Source of the DNA: Platerodrilus igneus
Lineage: Eukaryota; Arthropoda; Insecta; Coleoptera; Lycidae
Assembly (NCBI GenBank): GCA_036346225.1
Contig: JARFIW010000839.1
Location: forward strand, 1-64,000
Length of the DNA: 64,000 bases
Direction: 5' to 3'
Shown here: piece by piece, positions 52,005 to 64,000 of the stretch
How positions within the stretch are numbered: the stretch's first letter is position 1
Layout: each line of letters begins with the position of its first letter
The notes under the pieces: generated by a model
Database searches by the model: none
The model's input: the letters and a program-made list of their open reading frames with translations, nothing else
What the model was told of the DNA's origin: nothing
Translations under genes and position numbers: made by a program

Positions 52005-53090
52005 CTGATTACAGATAAAACTTTCAGACGGTTCCTCGTGGCGTATTACAATACTTCGTTTTTGTAATACGTTTGTTTTTAAGCGTTTTTTGGTGAAGTA
52101 TCTTCCGGTAAGATATCCTCCGGCAAAATATTCTATGATAGAGGATTTAATTATCTATGCTAGGATATCTAAGCTTAATGCATTAATTTTGCTACCTACA
52201 AATATTATCATTTATCGTACAAGAATTTATGCTACCGTTTATTACCTTCTAATATAAATTAAATGCTCCGTTAACAAAACATATGGTTGTGGAACAAAAG
52301 AATTAGCTCTTGCAATTTTGAAGTTTGAGGTTAACAACCAAAATAAATAATAATGGTGTTCGTCTCAACAAACCGTAAGAAGATCCTATAATTCTAAACA
52401 AGCCGTATGCTCAATGCTTAAGTATACGCTTTCTTTCATATATCATAAATACACGTATGAGTTTATCTTATTTACTTTTGTGACGGAAAAATATGCATGT
52501 ATTACATTTTAAATCTCAATTATCTAGAAAAATAGTGCATGTAAAATGTAGTCATAACTTTATTTATTTATTACCTTAACTAATTTAATATTATCGTTGC
52601 TTTCCTGGTATAACCTTATAAGTTGTAAACATAAAAGCTTTCATGAAACCGTTTTTTGTGCATATTGGGGTTACGTTCAGTTTAAATGTTTAATTTAAAT
52701 TCTCTTAAATAATGTTAAATACAACAAAGCGTATTTATGATTTCCTTTTACTTAGAACGTTTAACTGCAAATTATGTCTTAGCACAATAATAATTTTGGA
52801 TTTTCTAATATCTTATCTGGTAGAGTTCGAGACAAATTTAAAATTATGAGAGTGTAGCTATATAAACTACACTTAGTGATTATATCGTATGAAAATTTGG
52901 TTGTAAGAAAATAAAGTTATATATTTGGTTTTTTTTATTAATGTTATTAGCTAAACGTCAATATATAAGTCGTATTAAGATATTTTCTTTTGTCATGTTC
53001 TAAATTGCATCCCTATAACTTGTCTGGGTAAAATTTAACTTTGTTCTCTAAACCCCTGAAATATAGTCTTGTGGAATCTACCGCAGCCAC
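52005..53090. other. intron sequence, nothing recognised
   Basis: The exon carrying N-E-G-F and the zinc ligands was looked for here and not found. Confidence 0.45.
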
Positions 53091-53093
53091 AAA

Positions 53094-53300
53094 CGCTCAA
53101 GGCTCGTCCCGCCAGAATTTTGTTTAGACTCTGTTGTACACCCATTTCGACCTATAAAAAAGAAGGGTGCACTTGGTGCCCAACGTAGAGCTCAAACACA
53201 CGCCCTTAGATTAAGTCTCGTGCTCTACCGACTGAGTTTTGTTTAAACTCTGTTGTACATCCATTCCTATCTGTAAAGAGGAAGGGTGCAGTATCGACAG
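53094..53300 (-). mobile_element. dimeric tRNA-Lys-derived SINE
   Basis: On the minus strand 53236-53174 reads CTCAGTCGGTAGAGCA..., an anticodon-arm GACTTAATC and GTTTGAGCTC, ending ACGTTGGGCACCA: a decayed tRNA-Lys(CTT) including the 3' CCA. A body of about 55 bp (TGCACCCTTC...GTACAACAGAGT(T/C)TAAACAAAA) occurs on both sides of it, so two SINE units lie in tandem. Confidence 0.65.
53174..53236 (-). pseudogene. tRNA-Lys-like pseudogene inside a SINE
   Basis: It lacks the 5' acceptor strand and has small deletions in the anticodon and T arms. It retains a 3' CCA, which in animals is added after transcription, so this copy came from RNA. Confidence 0.6.
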
Positions 53301-53428
53301 TGTTAACACGCTTCAGAGGGGCAAACGAAGAATATATAAGCCCTAACAAATAGTAGTAGGACCCTTTCTCTAAGTTTCCAGAAAATGTACGGCGCAATTT
53401 CTGTAAGTACAACTGTTATATTTTTATT

Positions 53429-53430
<2 letters not shown>

Positions 53431-53470
<40 letters not shown>
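53431..53470. repeat. (TA)n tract, left edge of the gag-pr LTR element
   Basis: 40 bp, followed by the LTR end TGCAGTGGATT. Confidence 0.95.
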
Positions 53471-53471
<1 letters not shown>

Positions 53472-53473
<2 letters not shown>

Positions 53474-54967
53474 CAGTGGATTCCTCTATACTTATCAAGC
53501 CCCACAAATTGGGCACCATAATATTGCAATGGATTACTCAAAAAAATCGGGATTGCCATCGCGTCCCGGTGTCATTAGGCCTTCATAAACATTTTATGAA
53601 AATTTAATAAAAAAAAACAAGTACCTTTGGAATGCCTCCTTATTTCTGCACACCCCGACTAGCTCTAAAATCTGTTTCTCCTTGGATATCTACCATCCTA
53701 AGTTCACTCTCTCTCACATATACAGTCAAATAAAGTTACCACTCAAATAATGCAACAAGACATACAACCCTCCGTAATTGCTAAACTTCACGCTTTCTAG
53801 TTTCAAACTTCTCAACTCGCTTACTCTAGTACCATCCTTTCATTAAATCGTTGCGTGTAGTAACAGCACCGTCTATCAGCCAGCACTTGCTTGTGCAAAT
53901 CACACTTATAATAAATTATCGATGAACGTTACTACCAGCGTTTTACATACTTTTAAATTAGGATGTTGTATTATAAGTCAACGAATAAGCGACATACGAG
54001 AATCAGTAAAAAGTAAGAGAGCTTTACTACCTCTCCTAGTGTATTTATATGATTTTCTACACCCGTAACGGAGCCTATTTCCGTCGAAAAGCTTATTTTT
54101 TATAATTGATTCTACAATTTTTGTACGTAACGAAATTCTACATCCGAAAATTAACAGTCCACCGTGCTTTTACATTGAAAACTGCTCAACAACGTGTAAC
54201 CGTCGCCAGCTTCTCAAAATTTCCAGCATTCGACCAATCATATTGCTTTCCCCCGTTTTTAACGTCCAACCTTTAGCTACCTTTCCTCGTTTAACCCATA
54301 TTTACTGTTTTTTTTAGAATCCCACTCTAGCAACAGAAAGTCGGTATTGCCGTTGACCTTTAAATCTACCGCGTACGTTAAACAAGTATTTTAACCAACT
54401 TATATTATACATGCTCTCTGTTTGATTTACACTACGGACATTCTAATTTACTTTGTCTTCAAACCATCTGTTGTTTTAGTAGCTTATGCATTGACCGTTA
54501 CATACAATTCCACAGAATTCTGTCCCAACGCTCATTTAAGATTTTTGAACCTGTTATTTTAACTATCAGGTGTTTCTTTGAAACAAACTGTCCGTTTGAA
54601 ATTATATCTCCAAGTTTTAGCATTTCTTAGGATTTGTATCAACCGAGGTTTAGTTTAGTTAAATAGAAATATGCGTTTAAATTAATGATTTTATATACCC
54701 CTAAAGCTCCGTTTATTATCCGATGCGCTAGATTTAAAATATTAAAACTAATTATGCGTATTCTTGAGTTTTCATGTATTCTAAAGCTTCTAAAAGTTAT
54801 GCAAATTTAACATTCCAATTTAGAAATACAAAAATATCTTAATATTCGTCCGTCTTCAATTCAATTCATTTGGCGAGTAAATAAATTGTTCCTATTTCCT
54901 ATGTACACATTCGTTAAATTTTTTTATCTAGACCTATCTATCCTTCTTAACCTATTATTTCCACGAC
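53472..54967 (-). repeat. 3' LTR of the gag-pr element
   Basis: About 1.5 kb. It matches 58048-60193 throughout except for the insertion in the latter. On the minus strand the LTR ends ...CCACTGCA at 53472. Its start near TCGTGGAAAT is preceded by a GGGGGAT purine-rich tract. Confidence 0.85.
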
Positions 54968-56050
54968 TTAATCCCCCTATTTCAATTCGAAGAACAACAT
55001 CTCAAGTTTTCGTTGAATTTAAATAAGAAGATTACTTCCTACTATCTAACGTTATATGATATTTATACACACTTATCTACTCACCTAACTCTACCTATAC
55101 CTATCTATCCAACCTATCACTCTTTACCTAACCTATTCATACCTATTTGTATCCGTCTCTAATTATTCCTATCTATCTACAACTATATTTATTTATAACT
55201 ATCTATTCACATCTATCACAACTTGTTAACTATCGTTTTCTATCTATCACTACCTTTCACCTCCTATTTTTATTTATTTACATTTATTTTTTTCAAGCAT
55301 TATCTCTTTATTCAACTTTCTTCTACTCCTCTATACCTATCTTCCCTTATTTCTATTTATTTCAGTTCTTTCTACTTATGTACAGCTGTTTGCATTTACA
55401 ATTACCTATTTCTATCACTCGCTTTTTAATACACTAACTATTTACACCTAATTCTATATCTACCTTTAACCATATCCCTTTATTTATGCTATTCCTAATT
55501 CTACTTCTGTATATACACCTATCTCTATCTTTATCTATTTAAATCTAACTCTATCTAGCAACCTATCCCTGTATTTTTATTTTAAGTGTCTCTTTATTTA
55601 AATGTCACTCTTTTCTTGATTCTCCATGTCTTTTTTCTTCCAATCTTAATAAACTTCAGCCCCGTATTTCCCCCTTCTATCTCTATACTTATTATCCCTA
55701 TTGCTTCTCATAAAATAAAACTATCCTTACTATCCTGATTCTTAAATATTTCTTCCTCTGTTCATATACTTGTCTGTTTCTCATTCACTATTATTCCCTT
55801 TGATGCGGACAAACCAAACGATACTACCTCAACATTTTCATATTTTCCCTCTATGGAAAATTCTTTATCTCTTCTAGACTCTTTATGTACTCTAGTCACC
55901 CTGTAAAATCTCCTAAATCCAACTTATCAAAATTGTCATTGCCACTTTTCTCCTTAATGCCTTTTTTATAGCATTAATACATAACCCCGTGTCATCCTCT
56001 GTGACCTCATAACTTGCCTTCAGGTGCAATATCCTATCCCCAATCCTGAC
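54968..56050. repeat. pyrimidine-rich CTAT/ACCTA-like tract inside the LTR element
   Basis: For about 0.9 kb the plus strand is almost only T, C and A, with endless CTATCTA, CCTAT and TTTAT variants; G is rare. It looks like a degenerate tetranucleotide repeat that has replaced the pol region. The open frames 55147-55437 and 55223-55429 are by-products. Confidence 0.8.
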
Positions 56051-56080
56051 TACCTTCCTCTCCATATCTATAATTACTCC

Positions 56081-56332
56081 TTACTTCACCATACAATCGA
56101 CCGCTAATATTCCTTTAAATTTTAATCCAGGTACAATGATAAATTCCTGCTCACAGCTTGCTGAACCTAACTCTACTTTCAAAACTACTACGCTATTCGC
56201 TACAGTAAATCGCTTTTTATTCGGCGCTACCAGATGACTTCTTTTTATAGGCATAATCCTGTCACACACCTTTTCTTCAATTTCGTTGACGAATTCCTCC
56301 GATACTAAACTCGTCTCAGCTCCTGAATCCAA
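56081..56332 (-). pseudogene. retropepsin-type protease of the gag-pr element
   Basis: 83 codons starting MDSGAETSLVSEEFV, where D-S-G-A is the catalytic triad. FIIVPGLKFKGILAVDCM at the end corresponds to the I-L-G-x-D helix. Aspartic proteases of this type cut Gag. The active site looks intact, but the upstream Gag frame is broken between 56590 and 57122. Confidence 0.75.
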
Positions 56333-56595
56333 ACGCTCCTACATTTTGCTCAAAAATTTTAACATTTACTATTGGCAAACAAAAATTTTCTTTAATTTCT
56401 GGCTCAACTTCTTCCTCAATTTTTAAAAATTCTCTAGGATGTTCGTACTTGTACACAATTACATCTAGTGGTTTGTCATTGTCTAAAAATCCTGTTCAGG
56501 TCTATTTTCCCTACTCGGTCCTGGTCTTTCCACTACTTCCGCATACGTCGTTGGCTTCTCTACCCTGTTTGTCCTGTCATTTTCTCTGTTATTAG

Positions 56596-56787
56596 TCATC
56601 GTCTGTGTCCCCTCATGTCCGATGATCTGTTTTGTCTCGGTACCCCAGGTCTTGGTGTGGGTCCTCTACCTACACTATTGCCCCGAAAGAATGTCCGTCG
56701 TGGTTCCCGTGGTTCCTGTTTGTTATTGAAATTCGTCCCCCGTCTTTGGTTATTGTCCTTTCTGTTTTCGAATCTAACCGTATTCAC
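56596..56787 (-). pseudogene. Gag C-terminal Arg/Gly-rich region
   Basis: 63 codons rich in Arg, Asn, Gly and Pro (RRTFFRGNSVGRGPTPRPG...), a nucleic-acid-binding tail of Gag without a zinc knuckle. It lies between the capsid and protease, in the orientation of the element. Confidence 0.6.
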
Positions 56788-57121
56788 TTGTCTTTCCCTA
56801 TTTTCACGAGGTCATCCACTACTCACATCGTCTTACCTTTGCAGATACTCTAAAAACATTTCCTTATTCTACTATGTTCTGCAACGCTACGTGTTGCCTC
56901 AAAATGTCGTGAAAGGTATTTAATAATATGTCTGTCCGTCAATGGTGGGTTAATTGTTTAGCTATGCTATACTTTCGTATAGCATACTGTTTCCTACTTC
57001 CTGCAAATTCACCCTTATATTTACCGGTAATTAAATCATCACGTACTTGATCTTGTCTGTGGTCGCTCCAGTAATGTTTCAAAAATTTGTCCTCAAACTC
57101 ATTATAAGTTTCTATCTCTTG

Positions 57122-57823
57122 TCATATGAGATTATGCCAGGCCTCAGCATGGTCTTTCAATAACGCCTTTACAATATTCAATTTTGCTTGTTCGTCAAAT
57201 ATATTCCCTACTAAACTTCTAATATTATTTATAAAAATTTGTGGATTCACCCTACTATCCCCATAGATTTTTATTTGCAGCTTCAGTGACATATTTTCTG
57301 TAACAAATCTGGGACCATCCCTCATCAAAGTCGACACATTCTCTTTGATGCCACTTACGTCTCTCTCAACCCTTCCTAGCTGATCTCTACAAAAATCTGT
57401 CACCTCAGTCATCTTAATATTAATCTCATCTTCACAGAAGATTCTAACTTCAGTCCTCAATTGTCCCATTTCCTGACTTAGACCTTTTATATCACGTTCA
57501 TTCTTATCCACTCTAGTTTCTACTTCCCCCATTTTTACCGCTAAACTATTTTTAAAATCAGAGAATTCTTTTGTCGATCTGTCTATTTTCTCGCTTAAGG
57601 TATCATTCATCTGCTCCATTTTTCTTCTCGATTCTTCACCCATTTCCCTAATCCCCTCGAGCTTCCGATTTGATTCTGTACCCATTTCCCTAATCTCTTC
57701 AAACTTCCGGTTTGATTCTTCCCTACTTAATCTCATTTTCTCTAACATTTTCATCATGAATTCATTTCCAGCTTCTCCCGACTCTGTCCTCGACCGATAC
57801 TTGCTTCCTCCCGCTTCCTCCAT
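57122..57823 (-). pseudogene. Gag of the gypsy-like element, coiled-coil N-terminus
   Basis: 233 codons. Residues about 20-170 are a long heptad-like coiled coil with repeated EESNRK(F/L)E(E/G)IREMG units. From about 175 (RFVTENMSLKLQIKIYGDS, FINNIRSLV, AKLNIVKALLKDHAEAW) it resembles a Ty3/gypsy capsid. A TGA at 57120 ends the frame, but capsid coding goes on in the same frame (FEDKFLKHYWSD near 57090). Gag builds the particle. The start ATG follows a leader of about 200 bp after the primer site. Confidence 0.8.
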
Positions 57824-58021
57824 TTTCCTGCTCTTTTAAATAACGCACTATCGTTACTTCCATTCTCAACTCCTTGACTTCTTAGCCACTCCTTTCTCTG
57901 CATGCGTTTAAATCACTTACTCAGACACTCAAAAATATTTACAAATTTACACTACACACACACTCTCACTCAGCTCGCCAGTTTCCTGGAATAAAATTTT
58001 TAATTCAATCTGGAAATCGAA

Positions 58022-58041
58022 CCCTCACGTTCGGGTCGCCA
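58022..58041 (-). other. primer-binding site, tRNA-Trp-like
   Basis: On the minus strand TGGCGACCCGAACGTGAGGG begins seven bases after the LTR end. It resembles the tRNA-Trp-complementary site TGGTGACCCCGACGTGAT used by CsRn1-like gypsy elements, with several differences. Confidence 0.55.
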
Positions 58042-58047
58042 TAAAAA

Positions 58048-60329
<2,282 letters not shown>

Positions 60330-61386
60330 TATACATGTAAATTTTTTCATGGTAGTCCAAATCAAACAACAGAATACAAATTTAATCTTTAATCAACACC
60401 TAACGTTTCTGTACATTTTTTGCACCTTTTTCAAAGGCTAAAATGGAAACAGAAAATTCGAAATTAGCAAGAAATACATAACCTGTCGTTAACTACTTAC
60501 TTTGGTCAACTATATTAAAGGAAATTGAAAACCAATTACTGAACGATTCACATAAAAAATGTGGGTCAAAAATTAAAACATTAAATAATTGCCTAAAGGG
60601 CACGTCATGCCACGATGGCGGTTAAAACATAAAGACAAAATTGAGAATGACAAATTCTATAGGAATGACAGGGGACGTTCCAAAAATGGCATTGATTACA
60701 TCACATGAAGGATAATATTTAACGTTGTTTGAAAATATCATTACTATACAAAGCAGAATAGACATTATGCACTCTATCAACTTCCATCTTATTATTGATA
60801 GGATTATTTTCATTATTAATGTAAAAAAGCCTAATGAAAAGCCTAGTTTTATAATTGGTTTCGTTCTCCAAAATGATGGTGTCGTCAAACAGTGGTGTAT
60901 GACTGGTTGCAGAGAGATGAGCAGATAAAGCACATTTAGTGGAGTATTTTCTGCAATCACTTCTGTGCTGGGTTAAAAGAATCTTTAGCCACTGACTGGT
61001 TTGGCCAATGTAACTATTGTTACAACTGCACATGATCTTGTAAACAACGTTACTGTTTAACAGTTTCGGGGTACGATCCTTTAATATCGTAAACAATTTC
61101 TGGATGGAGTAATTATATTCGTAAACGATAGCAATTTTAGGTTGTTTAAGTAATCGTACTAAAAGTGGAGACAACTTCTGTATATAAGGAAGCTTCTTGT
61201 ACGTAATATCAACTTCTGTAGCGTTTACTTTTAAGAAGTTGCTATAAATCAATCTATGCAACATTCCTCTTGGGTAAGTGTCAATCAATAATTTCTTATA
61301 TTTTTCAATAAACTGTGGGTCTGATATATGATCAATTCGATATCGTAGGGCCTTCACCGTGTTCACCTTATGTTGAAAGGAATGGT

Positions 61387-61390
<4 letters not shown>
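60330..61390 (-). mobile_element. 5'-truncated Penelope-like element between (TA)n tracts
   Basis: On the minus strand coding starts directly at the (TA)n tract 61391-61442 with SNHSFQHKVN and runs to 60719. The 3' tail ends in GATTTGGACTACC near 60354 and (TA)n. A GAAACGTTAGG box preceded by TTTGAAAAAGG lies near 60400-60440. Confidence 0.8.
60719..61390 (-). CDS. Penelope-like C-terminal region with GIY-YIG nuclease
   Basis: About 223 codons of a larger frame whose first 55 codons come from (TA)n and unrelated flank. Seen are NHSFQHKVNTVKALRYRI, YKKLPYIQKLSPLLVRLL, then the nuclease with VYKI, CSC, YIGQTSQWLK and the end TNYKTRLFI. It is related to the copies at 48440 and 32788. No stops are present, but without the RT the copy is not autonomous. 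Confidence 0.8.

Positions 61391-61442
<52 letters not shown>
61391..61442. repeat. (TA)n tract
   Basis: 52 bp. On its left a minus-strand PLE is cut off; on its right a plus-strand PLE of another family begins. Confidence 0.95.
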
Positions 61443-61443
<1 letters not shown>

Positions 61444-61454
61444 CTACGCACCTA

Positions 61455-61701
61455 GACGTTGCCGGAAGAAAAATAAATACCAGGTTAACTGCCAACCGCG
61501 AAGAGTGGGATAAGAGTGACATAACTATCAAACCAAAAGCATGTGCATTAACCACACATGTAATAGATAAAAATCACAGTATGGATTTTGAAAATCCAAA
61601 CATCTTAAGAATAGAGAACAACAAATCAAAAAGAATTTTTTTGGTAATGTATCATATTTATAAAACTAAAAATACAATAAACAAGAAAACATATTAGTAA
61701 C
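61455..61701 (+). pseudogene. C-terminal fragment of a different Penelope-like nuclease
   Basis: A frame not in the usual ORF size range reads GRKINTRLTANREEWDKSD, then ACALTTHVIDKNHSMDFENP and SKRIFLVMYHI to a TAG near 61699. This is the typical PLE nuclease end (A-L-x-x-H-x-x-x-x-x-H.. D/W-x-x) of a family distinct from the neighbours. Confidence 0.65.
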
Positions 61702-62139
61702 TTAAGTTCCATATACACATATTAATTAAATTTTGAACAAAATTAATGACAAAAATTAAAGCAAACATACACACGCGCACACACACACACATGCATACAC
61801 TATACACTCACATCATATAATATACATGCACACTCACACATACGTATGCACTCGATACTCTGTCATCAAACAAATTAGTCATCTTACAGTTTATGAAACA
61901 AAAAATCTCTTACATCAAAATTTATGACATCAAATTGATGTATATACAAGTTTAATATTTACAATTTATGTTTAAATACTTTTAATTTTGTTAGTTTTAC
62001 AAGTTTTTCCAAGATTTTTATTATGTTTGTTATGCTAGTTTTTAATTAACCTCAAGTTTGTAAGTTTATAATTCATGTACCACATTTGTAATCTAGCGTA
62101 TAAAAATTTTTTAGATAGCCTGTGATCAAGAATTTAAAA
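61702..62139. other. 3' flank with an (AC)n-rich stretch
   Basis: It contains (AC)n and CACAT-rich sequence near 61769-61860, and no coding. Confidence 0.5.
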
Positions 62140-62261
62140 TAAATTCAAAAATTTAGGCCATAAAAAAGAGTTTTCAACTTAATCCAGTGACCTCAAACCC
62201 ACAAATCAATTTTGAAATACAAATATTTGGGTCGTAATTATTTTCACTTTATAGAATAAAT

Positions 62262-63035
62262 ATGGGTTTCTATAACATAATATCAAGTAAATATGGAGCA
62301 GGAACAACTTTACTCCTTAAACGCTGGGCAAGTCTGAACATCAAACTAGCATCGTTAAACAACAGAAAGATCTTCCTTCTTCAATGCAGGAAAAACGAAG
62401 TATTACCAAGTCATATACCTAATGCACTAAAAAATGTTTACAATTTATTAAGCAATAGTACTAAATCTATGGCTAACAAAATTAAAAGATTTAATGATAA
62501 TTTAACTATAAAAATACTAAATTTAGAAATACAAATTACCCATCAACTGGTTACCAACTTCAACAAGGAACTCAAAGCAATACAAAACAAGGTCAACAAT
62601 ATTTTACCAAACCATATATATTTTGAATACCAACGACGATTAAATATAACATACAACAAATCTTTTTATAAAATCAAAAATAATAACCTAAACAAATTTA
62701 ATGACATTTTAAAAAGGCAAAATGTCATAATGTGTCATACAGACAAATGGTTTAAAAATATTAGTGATCTTGAAATTCCACTTGATATACAACAATTTTT
62801 GTCATTAGGATCAAAATTTAGTGTTAATCCAAAAATAGATAGCAACTTAGTTTCTAACCTTTTATCCGAATTAGAAGATGTTATACAGAATACTAATAAC
62901 GAAGAGAAGAGAAATTTATACAGAAGTTATATTACTAATATCATTACAAATTTTATTCATGAAAACTCTAAAAAGAAACCAAAAATGTTAATGAAATTTA
63001 TAAAATGCCAAAAAATTTTTGAAAGAAAACAGTAA
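62262..63035 (+). pseudogene. Penelope-like polyprotein N-terminal part
   Basis: 257 codons from ATG at 62262. Basic and Asn-rich, with long helices (LKNVYNLLSNSTKSMANKI, LRQLE-like spacing); GSKFSVNPKIDSNLVSNLL near residues 187-205 is the conserved block before PLE RT domains. It ends at a TAA at 63033-63035. The RT follows in another frame, so one base shift near 63010-63020, in an A6T5 run, separates them. Confidence 0.75.
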
Positions 63036-63984
63036 TTTAATTATTTGTAAAGCTGATAAGGGCAATACAACAGTGTTAATGTCTAAAGAAGACTACACTA
63101 ATAAATTAATAAATCTACTAAGTGATGAAATGACTTATAAAAAATTGAAGAAGGATCCCACATGTTCAATTCAAAATAAATCTTTATGTATAATAAGAAC
63201 ATTAAAAAATAAAAATCTCATAAGTCAAGCAGATGCCAAAAAACATAATAATTACAGCAGCAATGCACCTAGACTATATGCACTTCCAAAAATTCTTAAA
63301 CCCGGAAATCCATTAAGACCAATTGTATTATCCAACAATTCTCCAACAGAAAATTTATCCAAATACCTTTCAGAAATTATAAAAACCAGTTTAGAAAATA
63401 AGTACAATGTCAAAGATTCATTTGATTTCTCTGAATTTATAAACAACTTCCAATTACCTGAAAATTATGTATTAATTAGTTTAGATGTAGTTTCATTATT
63501 CACAAACATACCTAAAAACCTAGTAAAACAAAATTTATCACTTATTTGGAATAAAATAGAATTGAACTGCAAAATTAGCAAAAAACTTTTTTTAGATATA
63601 ATAGATTTTATTTTTGAAAGTAGTTACTTTAGTTATAATAATAAATTTTTTCAGCAAATATTTGGATGCCCCATGGGTTCAAACATCAGTCCGATACTTG
63701 CTGATCTAGTTATGAATACTCTATTGGACAATGTCATAGCGATTTTACCATTTAAAATACCTTTCCTTAAAAAATTTGTCGATGACACCATAACAGCAGT
63801 TCCTGAAGATAAAATAGAAGAAACTTTATGTATATTTAATAATTATAATCCTCACATACAATTTACGGTTGAAAAAGAATGTAACAGAGCAGTTCCATTC
63901 CTTGACACATTACTAGTAAGAAACAATGAGAACAAAATTATATTAGATTGGTATCAAAAACAATACATTCAGAGAGATATTTGA
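63019..63984 (+). pseudogene. Penelope-like reverse transcriptase
   Basis: About 320 codons. In order: LIICKADKGNTTVLM, APRLYALPKILKPGNPLRPI, VLISLDVVSLFTNIP (first catalytic Asp), FGCPMGSNISPILADL, KKFVDDTITAVP (the F-V-D-D catalytic pair), PFLDTLLVRN. These are the full fingers and palm of a PLE RT. A further frameshift in an A-run near 63957-63961 moves the thumb (RYLNFHSY) into the next frame. Apart from the two shifts there are no stops, so decay is recent or the shifts are sequencing errors. Confidence 0.85.
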
Positions 63985-64000
63985 ATTTTCATTCCTACCA

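Larger units (their letters stand above)
62140..64000 (+). mobile_element. Penelope-like element, near-complete 5' part, cut by the window end
   Basis: The upstream pseudo-LTR (62140-62215) contains GTGACCTCAAACCCACAAATC, the plus-strand form of the PLE 3' end seen near 39911. The polyprotein starts at 62262. The RT is followed by the thumb up to the window end; the nuclease should lie beyond 64000. Confidence 0.8.

Noticed and set aside
55147..55437. Hydrophobic 96-aa frame that looks like membrane spans
   Set aside because: Pure product of the pyrimidine-rich CTAT-like tract, which encodes Leu, Phe, Tyr, Ile and Ser in any frame.
56468..56923. 151-aa plus-strand frame in the gag-pr element
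   Set aside because: Antisense to the Arg/Gly-rich Gag tail; no domain of its own.

Overview
The window is AT-rich, intron-bearing animal DNA, most likely from an insect. The evidence is a split gene for a GPI-anchored, gut-type M1 aminopeptidase N, an errantivirus-type LTR element with an env region, Penelope-like elements (PLEs), DUF4817/mariner-type transposons and tRNA-derived SINEs. The order or genus cannot be fixed from the sequence. No bacterial operon, CRISPR array or rRNA is visible.

One host gene organises most of the window. The aminopeptidase N gene runs on the minus strand. Its C-terminal exons (Thr/Pro/Lys stalk and GPI signal) lie at 6297-7408, its ERAP1_C-like exons at 34361-35246, and older catalytic-domain exons at 49793-49949 and probably 51969-52004. 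The exons encoding the zinc site and N-terminus must lie beyond 64000. The two long introns (27 kb and 14.5 kb) and the region upstream of 52 kb are filled with mobile DNA. Two exons each carry a single-base frameshift in an A-run.

Layout: 1-6.2 kb is AT-rich with one unrecognised 199-aa ORF and diverged repeats. 6.3-7.4 kb holds the terminal aminopeptidase exons. 8.1-12.9 kb holds two head-to-head PLEs; the second is split by a segment carrying a Crypton-like recombinase exon behind a 41-bp palindrome. 13.2-14.5 kb is a TIR transposon with a decayed transposase. 15.4-23.5 kb is a decayed errantivirus-like LTR element (gag, pr, rt, rnh, int, env, all broken). 23.6-29.2 kb is mostly unassigned, with a low-stop stretch and a transposase relic. 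29.4-34.3 kb is an LTR-like unit followed by a PLE flanked by about 440-bp inverted repeats that are nearly identical. 36.4-36.9 kb is a solo errantivirus LTR with a CGCG target duplication. 38.3-38.9 kb is a LINE reverse-transcriptase relic. 39.9-49.7 kb is a chain of LTR-like units, PLE ends, inverted repeats and SINEs separated by (TA)n tracts. 50.9-53.3 kb holds two SINEs. 53.5-60.2 kb is an LTR element with gag and protease only. 60.3-64.0 kb holds fragments of three PLEs.

The most striking pattern is that at least nine LTR-like ends (TG...CA), several PLE 3' ends and two SINE tails all stop exactly at a (TA)n microsatellite. The window has 19 such tracts, and 18 of them lie after 29 kb. 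It looks as if (TA)n tracts are reused as landing pads, or are grown as tails, by unrelated retroelements, and that this inflated the aminopeptidase introns. All family calls were made by eye from translated motifs, without any database search.
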